A stretch of DNA of 64,000 bases, taken from NCBI RefSeq assembly GCF_003364195.1, contig NZ_NXLQ01000002.1, positions 186,001 to 250,000 on the forward strand. The letters are read 5' to 3'. Numbering within the stretch: position 1 is the stretch's first letter; the number at the start of each line of letters is the position of its first letter. The position numbers were made by a program, and so were the translations under genes. The DNA comes from Helicobacter didelphidarum. GTDB lineage: Bacteria > Campylobacterota > Campylobacteria > Campylobacterales > Helicobacteraceae. The notes under the pieces were generated by a model, which saw only the letters and a program-made list of their open reading frames with translations, searched no databases and was not told the origin of the DNA. Below are positions 1 to 8,957 of the stretch, piece by piece.

Positions 1-660
1 TTTTTTATGTGTAACTTTATCCCACAACCTACAACTATCAGGACTAATTTCATCTGCAAGGATAATTGTGTTATCTTTATCGCGTCCAAATTCTAATTTA
101 AAATCAATAAGATTCAATCCTGCTCTATCAAAATATTCTTGTAAAATTTCATTTACTTGCAATGCAATAGTTTTAAGAATCTTTATTTCTTCAGAAGTTA
201 TCAAATTCATCATCAGACAATGAGAATCGGTTATAATTGGATCTCCAAGTGCATCATCCTTATAATAAAATTCTACAAGAGGTTGTCTTAATGGTGTATC
301 TTTAATAATTAAAGATTCTGCGATACCAAGTCGTTTTATGAGACTCCCGGTAGCAATATTACGCACAACTACCTCAATCGGAATAATCTGAACTTTTTTG
401 CAAAGCATCGTATTATCATTAAGTGTTTGAATAAAATGTGTTTTAATATTTTTGCTTTCCAAAATCTTAAAAATTTGACTAGAAATCTGGCAATTCAACG
501 ATCCTTTGCCCTTTTCACTACTTTTTTTCTGTGCATTAAAAGCAGTAAGATCATCTTTGAATACAGACAAAAGAGTGTCTGTATTATCTATTTTATAAAG
601 CCTTTTCCCCTTACCTTCATAAAGCAAATTCTGCGATTGAATAATATTTTCAAGATTCAT
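1..660 (-). CDS. purC: Phosphoribosylaminoimidazole-succinocarboxamide synthase (SAICAR synthetase), 3' end cut by window
   Basis: It joins CAIR and aspartate using ATP in purine synthesis, in the cytoplasm. The gene runs leftward from an ATG at 658-660 preceded by AAGGGG; 220 codons are visible and the C-terminus lies outside the window (family about 235-240 residues). Visible hallmarks are the N-terminal YEGKGKRLY nucleotide-binding segment (about residues 14-22), [12 protein letters not shown] (about 96-107), [16 protein letters not shown] (about 170-190) and [13 protein letters not shown] near the visible end. These are SAICAR synthetase signatures and leave little doubt. It follows ctpA on the same strand, 376 bases away, so it may have its own promoter. 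Confidence 0.95.
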   Translation of the reverse strand, partial: MNLENIIQSQNLLYEGKGKRLYKIDNTDTLLSVFKDDLTAFNAQKKSSEKGKGSLNCQISSQIFKILESKNIKTHFIQTLNDNTMLCKKVQIIPIEVVVRNIATGSLIKRLGIAESLIIKDTPLRQPLVEFYYKDDALGDPIITDSHCLMMNLITSEEIKILKTIALQVNEILQEYFDRAGLNLIDFKLEFGRDKDNTIILADEISPDSCRLWDKVTHKK

Positions 661-1036
661 AACTTCCCCTTAATTTAGAATAAAAGATAAAGTAAAATGA
701 TACCCTAGAGAATCTAAATAACAACAAATATGAGTAAAATGTAATTCTGCAATTTTATGTAATAATTTACTCTTTTTTTGGAATATTATATTAAAAAACA
801 TCTCACATAAAAATATAAATTTATACTATAACAGAAAAATTATAATCAAAATATTGCAATGAGAAAATATTTCACGATTCCACACATTTATCTAACGCTT
901 CAATTTATAACTCATCATTCAAAAAGACTTGCTGATTTTTTCTATTTAAATACGCAAAAAGTTTAGAAAATTATTCTACCTTTATGATAGCTTTATATCA
1001 ATGTGCATCATACATGCAACTTCTAAGTTTTTTGTT
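661..1036. other. Intergenic region between purC and ctpA
   Basis: 376 bases of AT-rich sequence between two leftward genes. I see no ORF with a ribosome site and no RNA gene. A TATCAT reading leftward near 696-701 is a weak -10 candidate for purC. No convincing terminator hairpin follows ctpA. Confidence 0.5.
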
Positions 1037-2422
1037 TTACTGAGAATGAATAACTCCCCAAGTTTTTAGAACATCAATGCTACTTTTCAGTTGAATATCT
1101 CTCAGAATCATTGCTTGCGTTATATTTTTTGTATCAGTTTCTGTCTTTTCATTTTTAGCATCCACCTTATTCTCATCATTCAATAACTCATTTTTTAAAT
1201 GTCGCTTGAGATCCGCCTCTTTAAAATCGAGTTGATGTTCTGCCCCGAGAGGCACTTCGCCCTCTGCAACAACAATATCTGGTTTGATTCCAATTGCTTG
1301 AATACTTCTACCTGTTGGAAGATAATATTTTGCAATAGTGAGCTTTATCGCTTCTTTTGCTTGATTGCCAAATGGTAAAACTTTCTGGACACTACCTTTT
1401 CCAAAAGTCGATTCACCAACAATGATTGCTCTTTTATGATCTTGCAATGCACCAGCCACAATCTCACTTGCAGATGCACTTCCACCATTTACAATGACAA
1501 CTAAAGGTATATTTGCAAATTCGGCATTACCGGATACTTTAAGTTCCACATTTTCAATCTTACCTTTTTCGCTCACAACAATACCATTTTTTACAAATAA
1601 TCCAACAAGCGATACAGCTTGATCCAGCAACCCTCCGGGATTCCCTCGCAAATCAAGCACAATTCCATCAACTTTTCCCAATTGTTTCAACCCTCGTCTA
1701 ACTTCTTGAGTTACATTTTGATCAAATGTTGCAACACGTACATAAGCATAATTTGTTTCTTCAATCTTTGACACGGAAGTAGATTTTACCTTAATTTCAT
1801 CGCGTTTAATTTCAAACTTAAGCGGTTTTGCCTCACCAGCACGAACAACTGTGAGCGTTACCTTTGTGCCTTTTCGTCCTTTCATCAATGACACAGCTTG
1901 ATCAATTTTCATATCCAATGTTTGTTTATCATCAATCTTTATAATAATATCTCCACTTTTAATACCAACCTTTTTTGCAGGAGTATCATCAAGAGGGGCA
2001 ATAACTGTTAAAGCACCATCTTTTATACCAATTTGGATACCAATACCACTAAAGCTTCCGCTCGTTTTTGCACGCAAGTCTTCATAATCTTTTTTCTGCA
2101 GATATGCTGAATGCGCATCAAGATTACTTAACATGCCAGAAATTGCTTTATCAATGATTTCACTTGTATCTAAATCACTTACATAATTATTTTCTACAAG
2201 GCTTACTGCACTCATAAATTTCTGTATAGCCTGATCTTTTTCGGCTCTTGAAAGCTTTTTCTTAGATTTTGTATCGGTATTTGGTTCTGCTTGGGCTACA
2301 ATCATATTATGATTATTTTCAAACGACATGCCTATATTATGTGCTTGCGTGATACCAAAACCACCTACGAGCAATGCTGATGACACAATACCAGACAAAA
2401 AATAAAAATTCATTTTTTTCAT
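1037..2422 (-). CDS. ctpA: C-terminal processing peptidase, S41 family (CtpA/Prc)
   Basis: A periplasmic serine protease that trims or degrades envelope proteins. The 461-residue product has an N-terminal signal or anchor (residues about 1-28), a PDZ domain (about 110-190, starting GSFSGIGIQIG) and an S41 catalytic domain. By the spacing known for E. coli Prc, the catalytic residues are Ser317 in GGSASASEI, Lys342 in TFGKGSVQ and Gln346. All three are present, so it should be active. The start ATG has AAGGGT upstream. A fitting promoter lies about 140 bases upstream (TTTTTTTG then TAAAAT, leftward). A lysine- and glutamate-rich tail (about 405-440) is probably flexible. Confidence 0.95.
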   Translation of the reverse strand: MKKMNFYFLSGIVSSALLVGGFGITQAHNIGMSFENNHNMIVAQAEPNTDTKSKKKLSRAEKDQAIQKFMSAVSLVENNYVSDLDTSEIIDKAISGMLSNLDAHSAYLQKKDYEDLRAKTSGSFSGIGIQIGIKDGALTVIAPLDDTPAKKVGIKSGDIIIKIDDKQTLDMKIDQAVSLMKGRKGTKVTLTVVRAGEAKPLKFEIKRDEIKVKSTSVSKIEETNYAYVRVATFDQNVTQEVRRGLKQLGKVDGIVLDLRGNPGGLLDQAVSLVGLFVKNGIVVSEKGKIENVELKVSGNAEFANIPLVVIVNGGSASASEIVAGALQDHKRAIIVGESTFGKGSVQKVLPFGNQAKEAIKLTIAKYYLPTGRSIQAIGIKPDIVVAEGEVPLGAEHQLDFKEADLKRHLKNELLNDENKVDAKNEKTETDTKNITQAMILRDIQLKSSIDVLKTWGVIHSQ

Positions 2423-2563
2423 TATTACTACCCTTTAAATTGAATTACATGTTTTAAAATTCTAAGTTAGAGATTCTAACACATTTTTGATTTAAAAAGT
2501 AATTCCTAAGAGATTCTCTTTGAAAATTCATTAGTTTGACAAATTTCGAAAATCATGATAACA

Positions 2564-2569
2564 ATTTTA
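2564..2569 (-). promoter_or_regulatory. -10 box of the probable ctpA promoter
   Basis: Reading leftward the sequence is TTTTTTTGATAAAAT, which matches the housekeeping promoter pattern of Helicobacter and Campylobacter (T-run, G, -10 box). The start of transcription would fall near 2557, giving a leader of about 135 bases. Confidence 0.55.
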
Positions 2570-2691
2570 TCAAAAAAATACGATTTTATTGTATAAAAAT
2601 TAACAAACAGAAGAAATTATCATAAAAACTATTTTGCTTGTAAAGACAATAAGATATTTGATAATTTTATAAATCCCATATTAAATCCATA

Positions 2692-3828
2692 TTATTGTTT
2701 TGGTATAAGATGTAAAAAGCTGATTTCTCGTGTATCAAAAAGTCTCATGGGCATACCCCACCAACCAGCCCCCTTGCTTATATAAATTTGAGAATCTTTG
2801 TTGCCGTGATGAAAACTATGCAAACCCTGTAAAAAAGGTTGCTCAATCATTACTAAAAAATGAAAAGGGAAAATCTGCCCACCATGTGTATGACCACTTA
2901 ATACCAAAGAAACATTTTCACCATTGAAATATTTAATAATTTTTGGTTGGTGGGAGATAAAAATAGTAGGAAATCTTTCATAGCTAGATTCTAATGTTTT
3001 TATAATATTTGGAGCTAAGACACTTTGTTTAAATGTACCTCTCTGTCCAGCTAAATCGGCTACTCCTGCAATATTTATGCCAAGATTGCGTAAAACTATA
3101 TTTTGATTAATTAATGTTGTGATTCCAAGATTATTGAGTGCCCTAAGAATTGTATAAGTATCATAATAATATTCATGATTTCCAAGTACATAAAATGTCC
3201 CATATTTTGCCTTAAGTCCTCCAAGCTCTTTGACACTTTCTTGAACTATTGGATAATAATTATCAACTATATCTCCTCCTAAAATAATAATATCTGGTTT
3301 TAGTTCATTACTTTGTTGCACAAGCTTGGCAACTTTTCTCTTATCCATTAAAACATCAATATGAAGATCTGTTAATAAAACAACATTCAATGATTGCTTA
3401 AGATTCTCAATTTCAATAGTTTGTTCAACAACACTTGGTTTTTTTGCATTTAAATAAAAACTTAAACTCACAAGTATACCAATAACACACCACGCAATTA
3501 ATAGAATCTTTGGTTGTAATTGATAAAGAGTAAAATATCCAAATCCAAAACGAATACACATGGCGATGATAAAAACGAGAAATGCTACACTTAAACTAAT
3601 CCAAAATATACCGAGTGTGCTTGATAAAATTGTATATAAAATTGGATTCATTTGCATGTGATAAAGCTTCAAAAATATTATGATGCAAAAGAAATTTACA
3701 AAAACAATAAATTTGCCAAGATGTTTTATCATGGGACTTGCAGAAATATTTTTAAAAAGAATAAAATAAATAAAAACATGCAATAAAATAACAGCGATAA
3801 AAAATGCAATTCGCATACTAATTGGCAT
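2692..3828 (-). CDS. Membrane-anchored metallophosphoesterase (YkuE/YaeI type)
   Basis: A calcineurin-like phosphoesterase tethered to the inner membrane. Its substrate is unknown; some relatives act on lipid A or lipid phosphates. The 378-residue protein has four hydrophobic stretches in the first 128 residues and then a complete metal site: D154 and H156 in TDLHID, D186 in GGDIVDN, N217-H218 in GNHEYY, H293 in SHQPK, and H313/H315 in SGHTHGGQIF. All metal ligands are there. The ATG has AGAGGA upstream. It is divergent from the phosphatase gene at 3889, with closely packed promoters between them. Confidence 0.9.
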   Translation of the reverse strand: MPISMRIAFFIAVILLHVFIYFILFKNISASPMIKHLGKFIVFVNFFCIIIFLKLYHMQMNPILYTILSSTLGIFWISLSVAFLVFIIAMCIRFGFGYFTLYQLQPKILLIAWCVIGILVSLSFYLNAKKPSVVEQTIEIENLKQSLNVVLLTDLHIDVLMDKRKVAKLVQQSNELKPDIIILGGDIVDNYYPIVQESVKELGGLKAKYGTFYVLGNHEYYYDTYTILRALNNLGITTLINQNIVLRNLGINIAGVADLAGQRGTFKQSVLAPNIIKTLESSYERFPTIFISHQPKIIKYFNGENVSLVLSGHTHGGQIFPFHFLVMIEQPFLQGLHSFHHGNKDSQIYISKGAGWWGMPMRLFDTREISFLHLIPKQ

Positions 3829-3840
3829 ATATCCTCTTTA

Positions 3841-3846
3841 ATTATA
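3841..3846 (-). promoter_or_regulatory. Possible -10 box for the metallophosphoesterase gene
   Basis: TATAAT reads leftward at this position and lies only 16 bases from the rightward TATAAT at 3857-3862. Transcription from it would begin just before the ribosome site of the phosphoesterase gene, so its leader would be very short. Confidence 0.3.
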
Positions 3847-3856
3847 GAATTTTTGC

Positions 3857-3862
3857 TATAAT
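3857..3862 (+). promoter_or_regulatory. -10 box for the tyrosine phosphatase gene
   Basis: TTTTTGCTATAAT fits the Helicobacter promoter pattern. Transcription would start near 3869, about 20 bases before the ATG at 3889. Confidence 0.55.
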
Positions 3863-3888
3863 TCTAGCATTTTTTTGTGAGGAATACT

Positions 3889-4338
3889 ATGAAATTACAA
3901 AGTGTTTTATTTGTTTGTTTAGGAAATATTTGTCGTTCACCTTTAGCAGAAGGAATTGCTCGCGATTTGTGCAAAAAGAATAATTGGAATCTGCAAATAG
4001 ATTCATGTGGCACAAGTAACTTTCATCGTGGGGAATCACCTGATAGTCGATCAATAGCGGTAGCAAAGTCACATAATATTGATATTTCCATGTTGCAATC
4101 TCGCCCCATTAATGTGTATGATGATATGGATTTTGATTTAATTATAGCAATGGATTCTCACAATAAAAAAGATATTCTTGCGTTAGGATTCCCACCACAA
4201 AAAGTAAAAAAACTTGGGGAATTTGGAAATAACGAAGACATTCCAGATCCTTATTATTACCAAAATAATGAAGGCTTTGAAAAAGTGTATAACCTTATAG
4301 AATCTCTTGTATCAAAAATGTTTACAGCATATCAATAA
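3889..4338 (+). CDS. Low-molecular-weight protein-tyrosine phosphatase
   Basis: A cytoplasmic phosphatase that removes phosphate from tyrosine or small phosphoesters. The P-loop C-X5-R is CLGNICRS with Cys10 and Arg16, and the general acid is the Asp in DIPDPYYY near the C-terminus, so the catalytic set is complete. I chose the ATG at 3889 (149 residues) rather than the in-frame GTG at 3877, because the ribosome site TGAGGA overlaps that GTG and sits five bases before the ATG. No tyrosine kinase or capsule export gene is adjacent, so the partner is unknown. Confidence 0.93.
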   Translation: MKLQSVLFVCLGNICRSPLAEGIARDLCKKNNWNLQIDSCGTSNFHRGESPDSRSIAVAKSHNIDISMLQSRPINVYDDMDFDLIIAMDSHNKKDILALGFPPQKVKKLGEFGNNEDIPDPYYYQNNEGFEKVYNLIESLVSKMFTAYQ

Positions 4339-4471
4339 AACAATAAATAGAAAAACAGAATTTTTATAAGTGAAAATTTATATAAATATATTTTATTGTA
4401 TCAAAAACTATACATAGATAGATTCAGCAATAATACATTATATCGATTCTTATATCAGAAAAAGGAAAGTT

Positions 4472-6679
4472 ATGAAAAAATTGAAATTATTTTTATTGCT
4501 TGCTATTCTCATTTGCTCGTGTTTAATTGTGTATCTTGTTGTAATAATATGGCAACAAAATACAAGAATACAACCGTCTTTCACAACCAACAAAAAAATA
4601 TTAACCACAAATCAAACACTTGATGAACTATCGGATGATAATTTAATATCTCATATTCAAGATTTAAATGAAATAGCAACAACATGGAATCTATTAAGAA
4701 TAAATGGGGTAGGAATTATAAATAATACGCAGGACAATTTACAAAATAATAGAGAACAATCTTTTATTATTGCAAAAAATGGTATGATACAAAATAACAC
4801 TATAAATGATAACTCTCAAGGGCAGGAAATAAAAAACTCTCGTATCATTGATATACAGAAAATGAAAAATTTTTATCGAATCTATACAATAAAAGATTTG
4901 GCACATACTGCACAAACATCTACAACGAATCCTCAATCACTCAATACACAAATACCAAATAATATTATCTTAGAATATCGTTTTTCATGGATTGATAAAG
5001 AAAATGGGTTGGCAAATATTAATGGTGAATGTTTTATTGATAATGTAAAAATGCAAGATTATTTAAGAAAGATTGTGGAGCAAAATGACGCCACTAACAA
5101 TCATTCCAATCCTTTCGTTCCTACTATTTATCCACTTGGTAGTTCACAGCAAACAGGACAATATGAAATCGCAAAATATACTCGCTCTACAATAAAAAAC
5201 CTTATTAGCACAAATAAGATTCCAAATCATGCACATGATTTTGTCCCACTTACATTGAGGATTCGTAATTCATCGCTTTTTGTAGAAGAGAATAGAGAAA
5301 AAAATATACAAGAAAAGAGCTTTCCTCATACTTTTATTATTGATGGAATAAAAATAAATCAAGAATCTCAAAGCCCAAACAAACGACTTGTTATGATAGC
5401 AACACTCAAAGATGTTCCTAATCTTGACAATCCACAAATAATGCAACAAGATTCCTTTGCAAAAGATTCAAATTCTCAAATACGCACACAACAAAATTCT
5501 AGCTCTTCTTTAACACAGATAGATTACAATTTATTCAGTTATGATAATATTCAATCTCTTTGGCTTTATATTCTTCATGAAGATAATAGCATTGATATAG
5601 CAAATGGACTTGATATTACTCCATTGCAAATGCCAGATAACCCATGTGTTCCACATGATTTTATAAAAAATAATTTTTTTGTCTATGAAAACGGAGAAAT
5701 TTATATCCAAACAGAAAGTTATAAACAAAATATATACAACTTTCTTACAAAACATTTCATCATTACAGACGAAGAACTAGTGCAAGAAAATATGCAAAAA
5801 AATATATCTAAATTCACACTAAAAGAAAGTTTCTTAAACGAGGATTGCACAAAAGAAGGAGAATGTGAAGTTTCCTTACAAAAGAGAACTTATATTCCGC
5901 AATGTCAGAATCTTTGTGTGCTTTTGCCACAATGGCACATAGAAAAGCCACTTAACGAATCTCAAAAACAACTTTATCTCAATCGCTTTAAGATAAAACA
6001 AAGTATCCTTGCTCAAAACACACAAGAAAACTCGAACTCCAACATCACGCTTGAAATATTTAATGATACTTTAGGGCAATATCAATGGGTTGGATTTGAT
6101 AAACAGGCAGAAATTACTCCCTCTTCTCTCATTAATCTTGCAGAATCTACTTCTTCTGCTCATGCAACTCTACAAGAAAACATATCAAAAGATTCTGGAA
6201 ATATCTCCTTACCTATAAATATTGCGATTCTTTACACAAAGGGTAAAAAACCGATAAAGATAGACATAACACAAACAAATGCTTTATCACTCTTCAATGA
6301 ATATTTTGAATCTAAAATTTTTAGCAATGCGTTTTTGCCACGCACACTTACACAAAATGCACAATGTCCCAATCATACAGAATGTGCATATTTTATTCCC
6401 CATTCAAGTTTGGAATCTGTTCAAGGTTATCGTGAAGATGTGCAAAATTTTCTGATTCTGCAAAATATTTTTCTTGAAGAAAGAATTCCGTTTATTGAAG
6501 TAGAGGAATATACAAAAGAATTGATTTTTCAAAAGGTTGGATTTTTTGGTAGAGAGAAAAAAATAAAATGTATAGAAAATTTAGGAAATCTCATTCTTTA
6601 TAAAGAAGGAAAATCTTTTCAGATTCTTGAAAAGGAAAATTTTAACGAAGAAAAGATTAAAAAATATTTCCGAAAATAG
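4472..6679 (+). CDS. Unknown large membrane-anchored protein
   Basis: I do not recognise this 735-residue protein. It begins with two or three lysines and one hydrophobic helix (residues about 6-27), so it is probably anchored in the inner membrane with a large periplasmic part, or secreted. The body is rich in Asn, Gln, Ser and Thr, with low-complexity stretches (about 130-160 and 320-350). Two cysteine groups stand out: four Cys within about 30 residues (around 464-490, CTKEGECEV to CQNLCVL), and a C-x5-C pair followed later by a single Cys (around 630-710). These could form disulfides. The C-terminal 100 residues look ordered. AAGGAAAG precedes the ATG. Codon use matches its neighbours. 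Confidence 0.8.
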   Translation: MKKLKLFLLLAILICSCLIVYLVVIIWQQNTRIQPSFTTNKKILTTNQTLDELSDDNLISHIQDLNEIATTWNLLRINGVGIINNTQDNLQNNREQSFIIAKNGMIQNNTINDNSQGQEIKNSRIIDIQKMKNFYRIYTIKDLAHTAQTSTTNPQSLNTQIPNNIILEYRFSWIDKENGLANINGECFIDNVKMQDYLRKIVEQNDATNNHSNPFVPTIYPLGSSQQTGQYEIAKYTRSTIKNLISTNKIPNHAHDFVPLTLRIRNSSLFVEENREKNIQEKSFPHTFIIDGIKINQESQSPNKRLVMIATLKDVPNLDNPQIMQQDSFAKDSNSQIRTQQNSSSSLTQIDYNLFSYDNIQSLWLYILHEDNSIDIANGLDITPLQMPDNPCVPHDFIKNNFFVYENGEIYIQTESYKQNIYNFLTKHFIITDEELVQENMQKNISKFTLKESFLNEDCTKEGECEVSLQKRTYIPQCQNLCVLLPQWHIEKPLNESQKQLYLNRFKIKQSILAQNTQENSNSNITLEIFNDTLGQYQWVGFDKQAEITPSSLINLAESTSSAHATLQENISKDSGNISLPINIAILYTKGKKPIKIDITQTNALSLFNEYFESKIFSNAFLPRTLTQNAQCPNHTECAYFIPHSSLESVQGYREDVQNFLILQNIFLEERIPFIEVEEYTKELIFQKVGFFGREKKIKCIENLGNLILYKEGKSFQILEKENFNEEKIKKYFRK

Positions 6680-6996
6680 TATTCTTTTTGAGAAGAGATT
6701 TGAAATGTTGGCACAAACAAAATGTTATAAAGATTGCATAAATACTTCACTCTTCAACAAGTAATGAAAATACTCGAAAATTATTGTTCTTATGACTTTA
6801 TATGAGAATCTTATACTACAATCACAACATCGAAAATCTAAAGCATAAATTTTATGCTCACTATGAAGGGCAAAACTATTTTAATTACTACAACAAAAAG
6901 TAGGCGAGTTTTTGTAATATAATCTATGATAAATATGGATAAGAAGAAACGAATAGAATGTAAGATAGAAAGCTTAATATTGTTAATATAATGGAC
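6680..6996. other. Intergenic region between two convergent genes
   Basis: 317 bases without a supported gene. A small perfect inverted repeat AGCATAA/TTATGCT with a three-base loop lies at 6842-6858 and could form a weak hairpin, but it has no T-run. Confidence 0.4.
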
Positions 6997-7515
6997 TTAT
7001 GGGAATGTTTGTAAATTTTGAATATGTCGTTTATTGAGTTTAATAACATCACGAATCTCCTCAAATACATTTGATATTTCTGGAATCTTTGCATGATTGA
7101 TAAAATCCCCATTTGCTCTTTCATGAAAATCTTGTTCGCTTATTTCTTTGATTGTATAAGTTTGCAAATAAGATTTTGACACATAACCTCTTATTTTTTT
7201 ATATTCTTGTAAATTGAGGGCTTTTGCAAGAGAATCTTTTGCATGGATTCTATATAATAGTTCTTTGGCATGGAATTTGTTAAATTCAATACATACAGGG
7301 TGAGATTTAAACCCAACAAGAATCTCTTCGCTATCTTTCTTTGATACCATCACAGCTAAAATATGTTTTTTAATATTTGGACGAATAAAATGCAATAAAG
7401 GTTGTAAATTATGAGATTTTATTATAAAATTAAGCGTCTTTTTTGTGCAATACCCATTTGATATGGATTTATCAAAAAAATGCTGTGAAGTTAAAATCTC
7501 TTTAAAGGTTTTCAT
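6997..7515 (-). CDS. DUF721/DciA-like protein, possible helicase loader
   Basis: A 172-residue protein read from the ATG at 7513-7515 (starting MKTFKEIL). The segment ILVGFKSHPVCIEFN followed by a leucine-rich helix resembles the short DUF721 (DciA) core of Campylobacterota, where an HP...EFN pattern recurs. DciA helps load the replicative helicase in many bacteria lacking DnaC. The match is from memory of the family and is moderate, not certain. An in-frame ATG at 7531-7533 exists, but a TATAAT box lies between the two, so I prefer the inner start. That start would give a leaderless or near-leaderless message. The start codon overlaps that of the divergent lipoprotein gene. Confidence 0.55.
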   Translation of the reverse strand: MKTFKEILTSQHFFDKSISNGYCTKKTLNFIIKSHNLQPLLHFIRPNIKKHILAVMVSKKDSEEILVGFKSHPVCIEFNKFHAKELLYRIHAKDSLAKALNLQEYKKIRGYVSKSYLQTYTIKEISEQDFHERANGDFINHAKIPEISNVFEEIRDVIKLNKRHIQNLQTFP

Positions 7516-7654
7516 GATGAGGATTATAGCCAAAATTTGTCAAGTGTACATTTTAGTAATTGTTGGTTGCTATTTTATTGCATGTGGGTATAAAACTGAT
7601 CCATATTGGTCGCCAGAAGATTCTAAAAAACAAGATCTCCTCTTTACTCAATAA
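7514..7654 (+). CDS. Small lipoprotein, LptM (YifL)-like
   Basis: A 46-residue product with a hydrophobic signal and a lipobox ending FIAC, cleaved before Cys24. The mature N-terminus CGYKTDPYW resembles the C-G-x-K-x-P-x-Y motif of LptM, the small lipoprotein that helps LptD mature in E. coli. The ribosome site AAAGG lies just before the ATG at 7514, and a second ATG follows at 7517. The longer in-frame ORF that starts at 7445 is not supported by a ribosome site. It is divergent from the DciA-like gene, and its promoter must lie inside that gene. The WYL regulator follows on the same strand 121 bases on. Confidence 0.6.
   Translation: MMRIIAKICQVYILVIVGCYFIACGYKTDPYWSPEDSKKQDLLFTQ
7523..7528 (-). 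promoter_or_regulatory. -10 box for the DciA-like gene
   Basis: Reading leftward, TTTTGGCTATAAT. The predicted transcript start would be at about 7516, one base from the ATG at 7515, which suggests a leaderless mRNA. Confidence 0.45.
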
Positions 7655-7775
7655 TTCAGGGATTGGAATATTATGTTATATTTTAGAGTAAAAAACAAAA
7701 TACTGATTGGCTTAGAATTTTATTATTAAAACTCTCTGGAGCTTTTGCCTCTAATTTTCAAAGGTCTTGGATAGA

Positions 7776-8675
7776 ATGAAACAATATAATGCAGATACAA
7801 ATCAATCCCACGATAAAGCACTGTTACGCAATCTCTCAATTCTCTATAAACTTATGTTAGGAAACATAATGACACCACAAGATCTCGCAGATGAGTATAG
7901 TGTGAGTTTAAGAACTATTCAGCGGGACATAAAAAGATTACGCGAAATTATTCCTATTAAAAAAGAAGCTAACTTTATCTCCCTTGAATATTACGATATA
8001 AACCATATTCACCGTAAATATATAGCTGATTTTGCAGTTTTTAACGGCTTAAGATCACTCTATCCTCAGCTCGATAATGAGATTCCAAATATTATAAATC
8101 GTGAAACACAAGTAGCATATATGATAAAAAACCAAGCTTTTGAAGACACAACACAGCAGTATGACAAATTTGACACGATAAGGATTGCGATTTTAGAACA
8201 CAACTTTCTTTCTTTTTGCTATAAAAATAAAACAAGAAAAGTAAAACCCTATAAACTCATCAATATTCAAGGTATATGGTATTTGCTTGCAGATGAAAAC
8301 AACACTTTAAAACATTTTGTGCTGACAAAAATTAGTAATGATGAAATCTGTGAAGAAAAATTCCAGATAAGAAAAGATATTGTAGAAGAAATAGCTAAAA
8401 GTAATCTAAAGTGGTTTTCAAATAAGACTTTTATGGTTAAATTGCATATTGCAAATGAAGCACGTGAATATTTTATGCGTAAAGAAATACTTGCAAACAA
8501 AACGATTATTAGTGAAGGTAAGCATGGGATTATCGTAAGCACACAAATAGCTTTTGAAGATGAGATTCTCAATCTTGTAAAAGCTTGGATTCCATATATT
8601 CAAATCCTTGCACCACATTCTTTGCGTGATAAATTGCATACAATTTTACAGGAATATCTTGCACAAAATATCTAA
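7776..8675 (+). CDS. WYL-domain transcriptional regulator with N-terminal HTH
   Basis: A cytoplasmic DNA-binding regulator of 299 residues. A DeoR-type helix-turn-helix lies at about residues 25-65 (LADEYSVSLRTIQRDIKRL), and a WYL domain at about 135-195 includes the signature GIWYLLA. WYL domains bind small ligands or nucleic acid and often control DNA-damage or defence genes. No defence island is adjacent. I took the ATG at 7776; an in-frame TTG at 7767 is only two bases from AAAGG, which is too close. The target is unknown, and the divergent or downstream genes do not suggest it. Confidence 0.85.
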   Translation: MKQYNADTNQSHDKALLRNLSILYKLMLGNIMTPQDLADEYSVSLRTIQRDIKRLREIIPIKKEANFISLEYYDINHIHRKYIADFAVFNGLRSLYPQLDNEIPNIINRETQVAYMIKNQAFEDTTQQYDKFDTIRIAILEHNFLSFCYKNKTRKVKPYKLINIQGIWYLLADENNTLKHFVLTKISNDEICEEKFQIRKDIVEEIAKSNLKWFSNKTFMVKLHIANEAREYFMRKEILANKTIISEGKHGIIVSTQIAFEDEILNLVKAWIPYIQILAPHSLRDKLHTILQEYLAQNI

Positions 8676-8957
8676 CATAATGAGCTCTTTGAATTTCACA
8701 TTTAAGGGAAAGAAAAATTTTCAAGAATATAAAATATTAAAAAGATGTCGATATACTATTATATTTATCTCATAATACTAGAAAATAAATATTTGATTAT
8801 TCATTCTCATTGAAAGAAAAAGAATAGATAAAATAATATAAGGGATCATTTCTTGTAATCTTAAATAGATAGGTAGAACTTTTTGGATTTCGATATTAAT
8901 TATTCTTTGTTTTTGATATTTAGAATCTTATTTTGTGATTATCATTAAGGTTGTTTT

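Noticed and set aside
427-678. 83-codon open frame on the plus strand
   Set aside because: It is antisense to purC, lacks a ribosome site and has no protein-like pattern.
7445-7513. Longer N-terminus for the small lipoprotein
   Set aside because: The extra codons lie antisense to the DciA-like gene, have no ribosome site, and would place the signal peptide internally.
8780-8950. Fur-box-like sequence (GATTAT-TCATTCTCATT and GATTATCATTAA) before the MBOAT gene
   Set aside because: Only half matches to the 19-base consensus; such AT-rich matches are expected by chance here.
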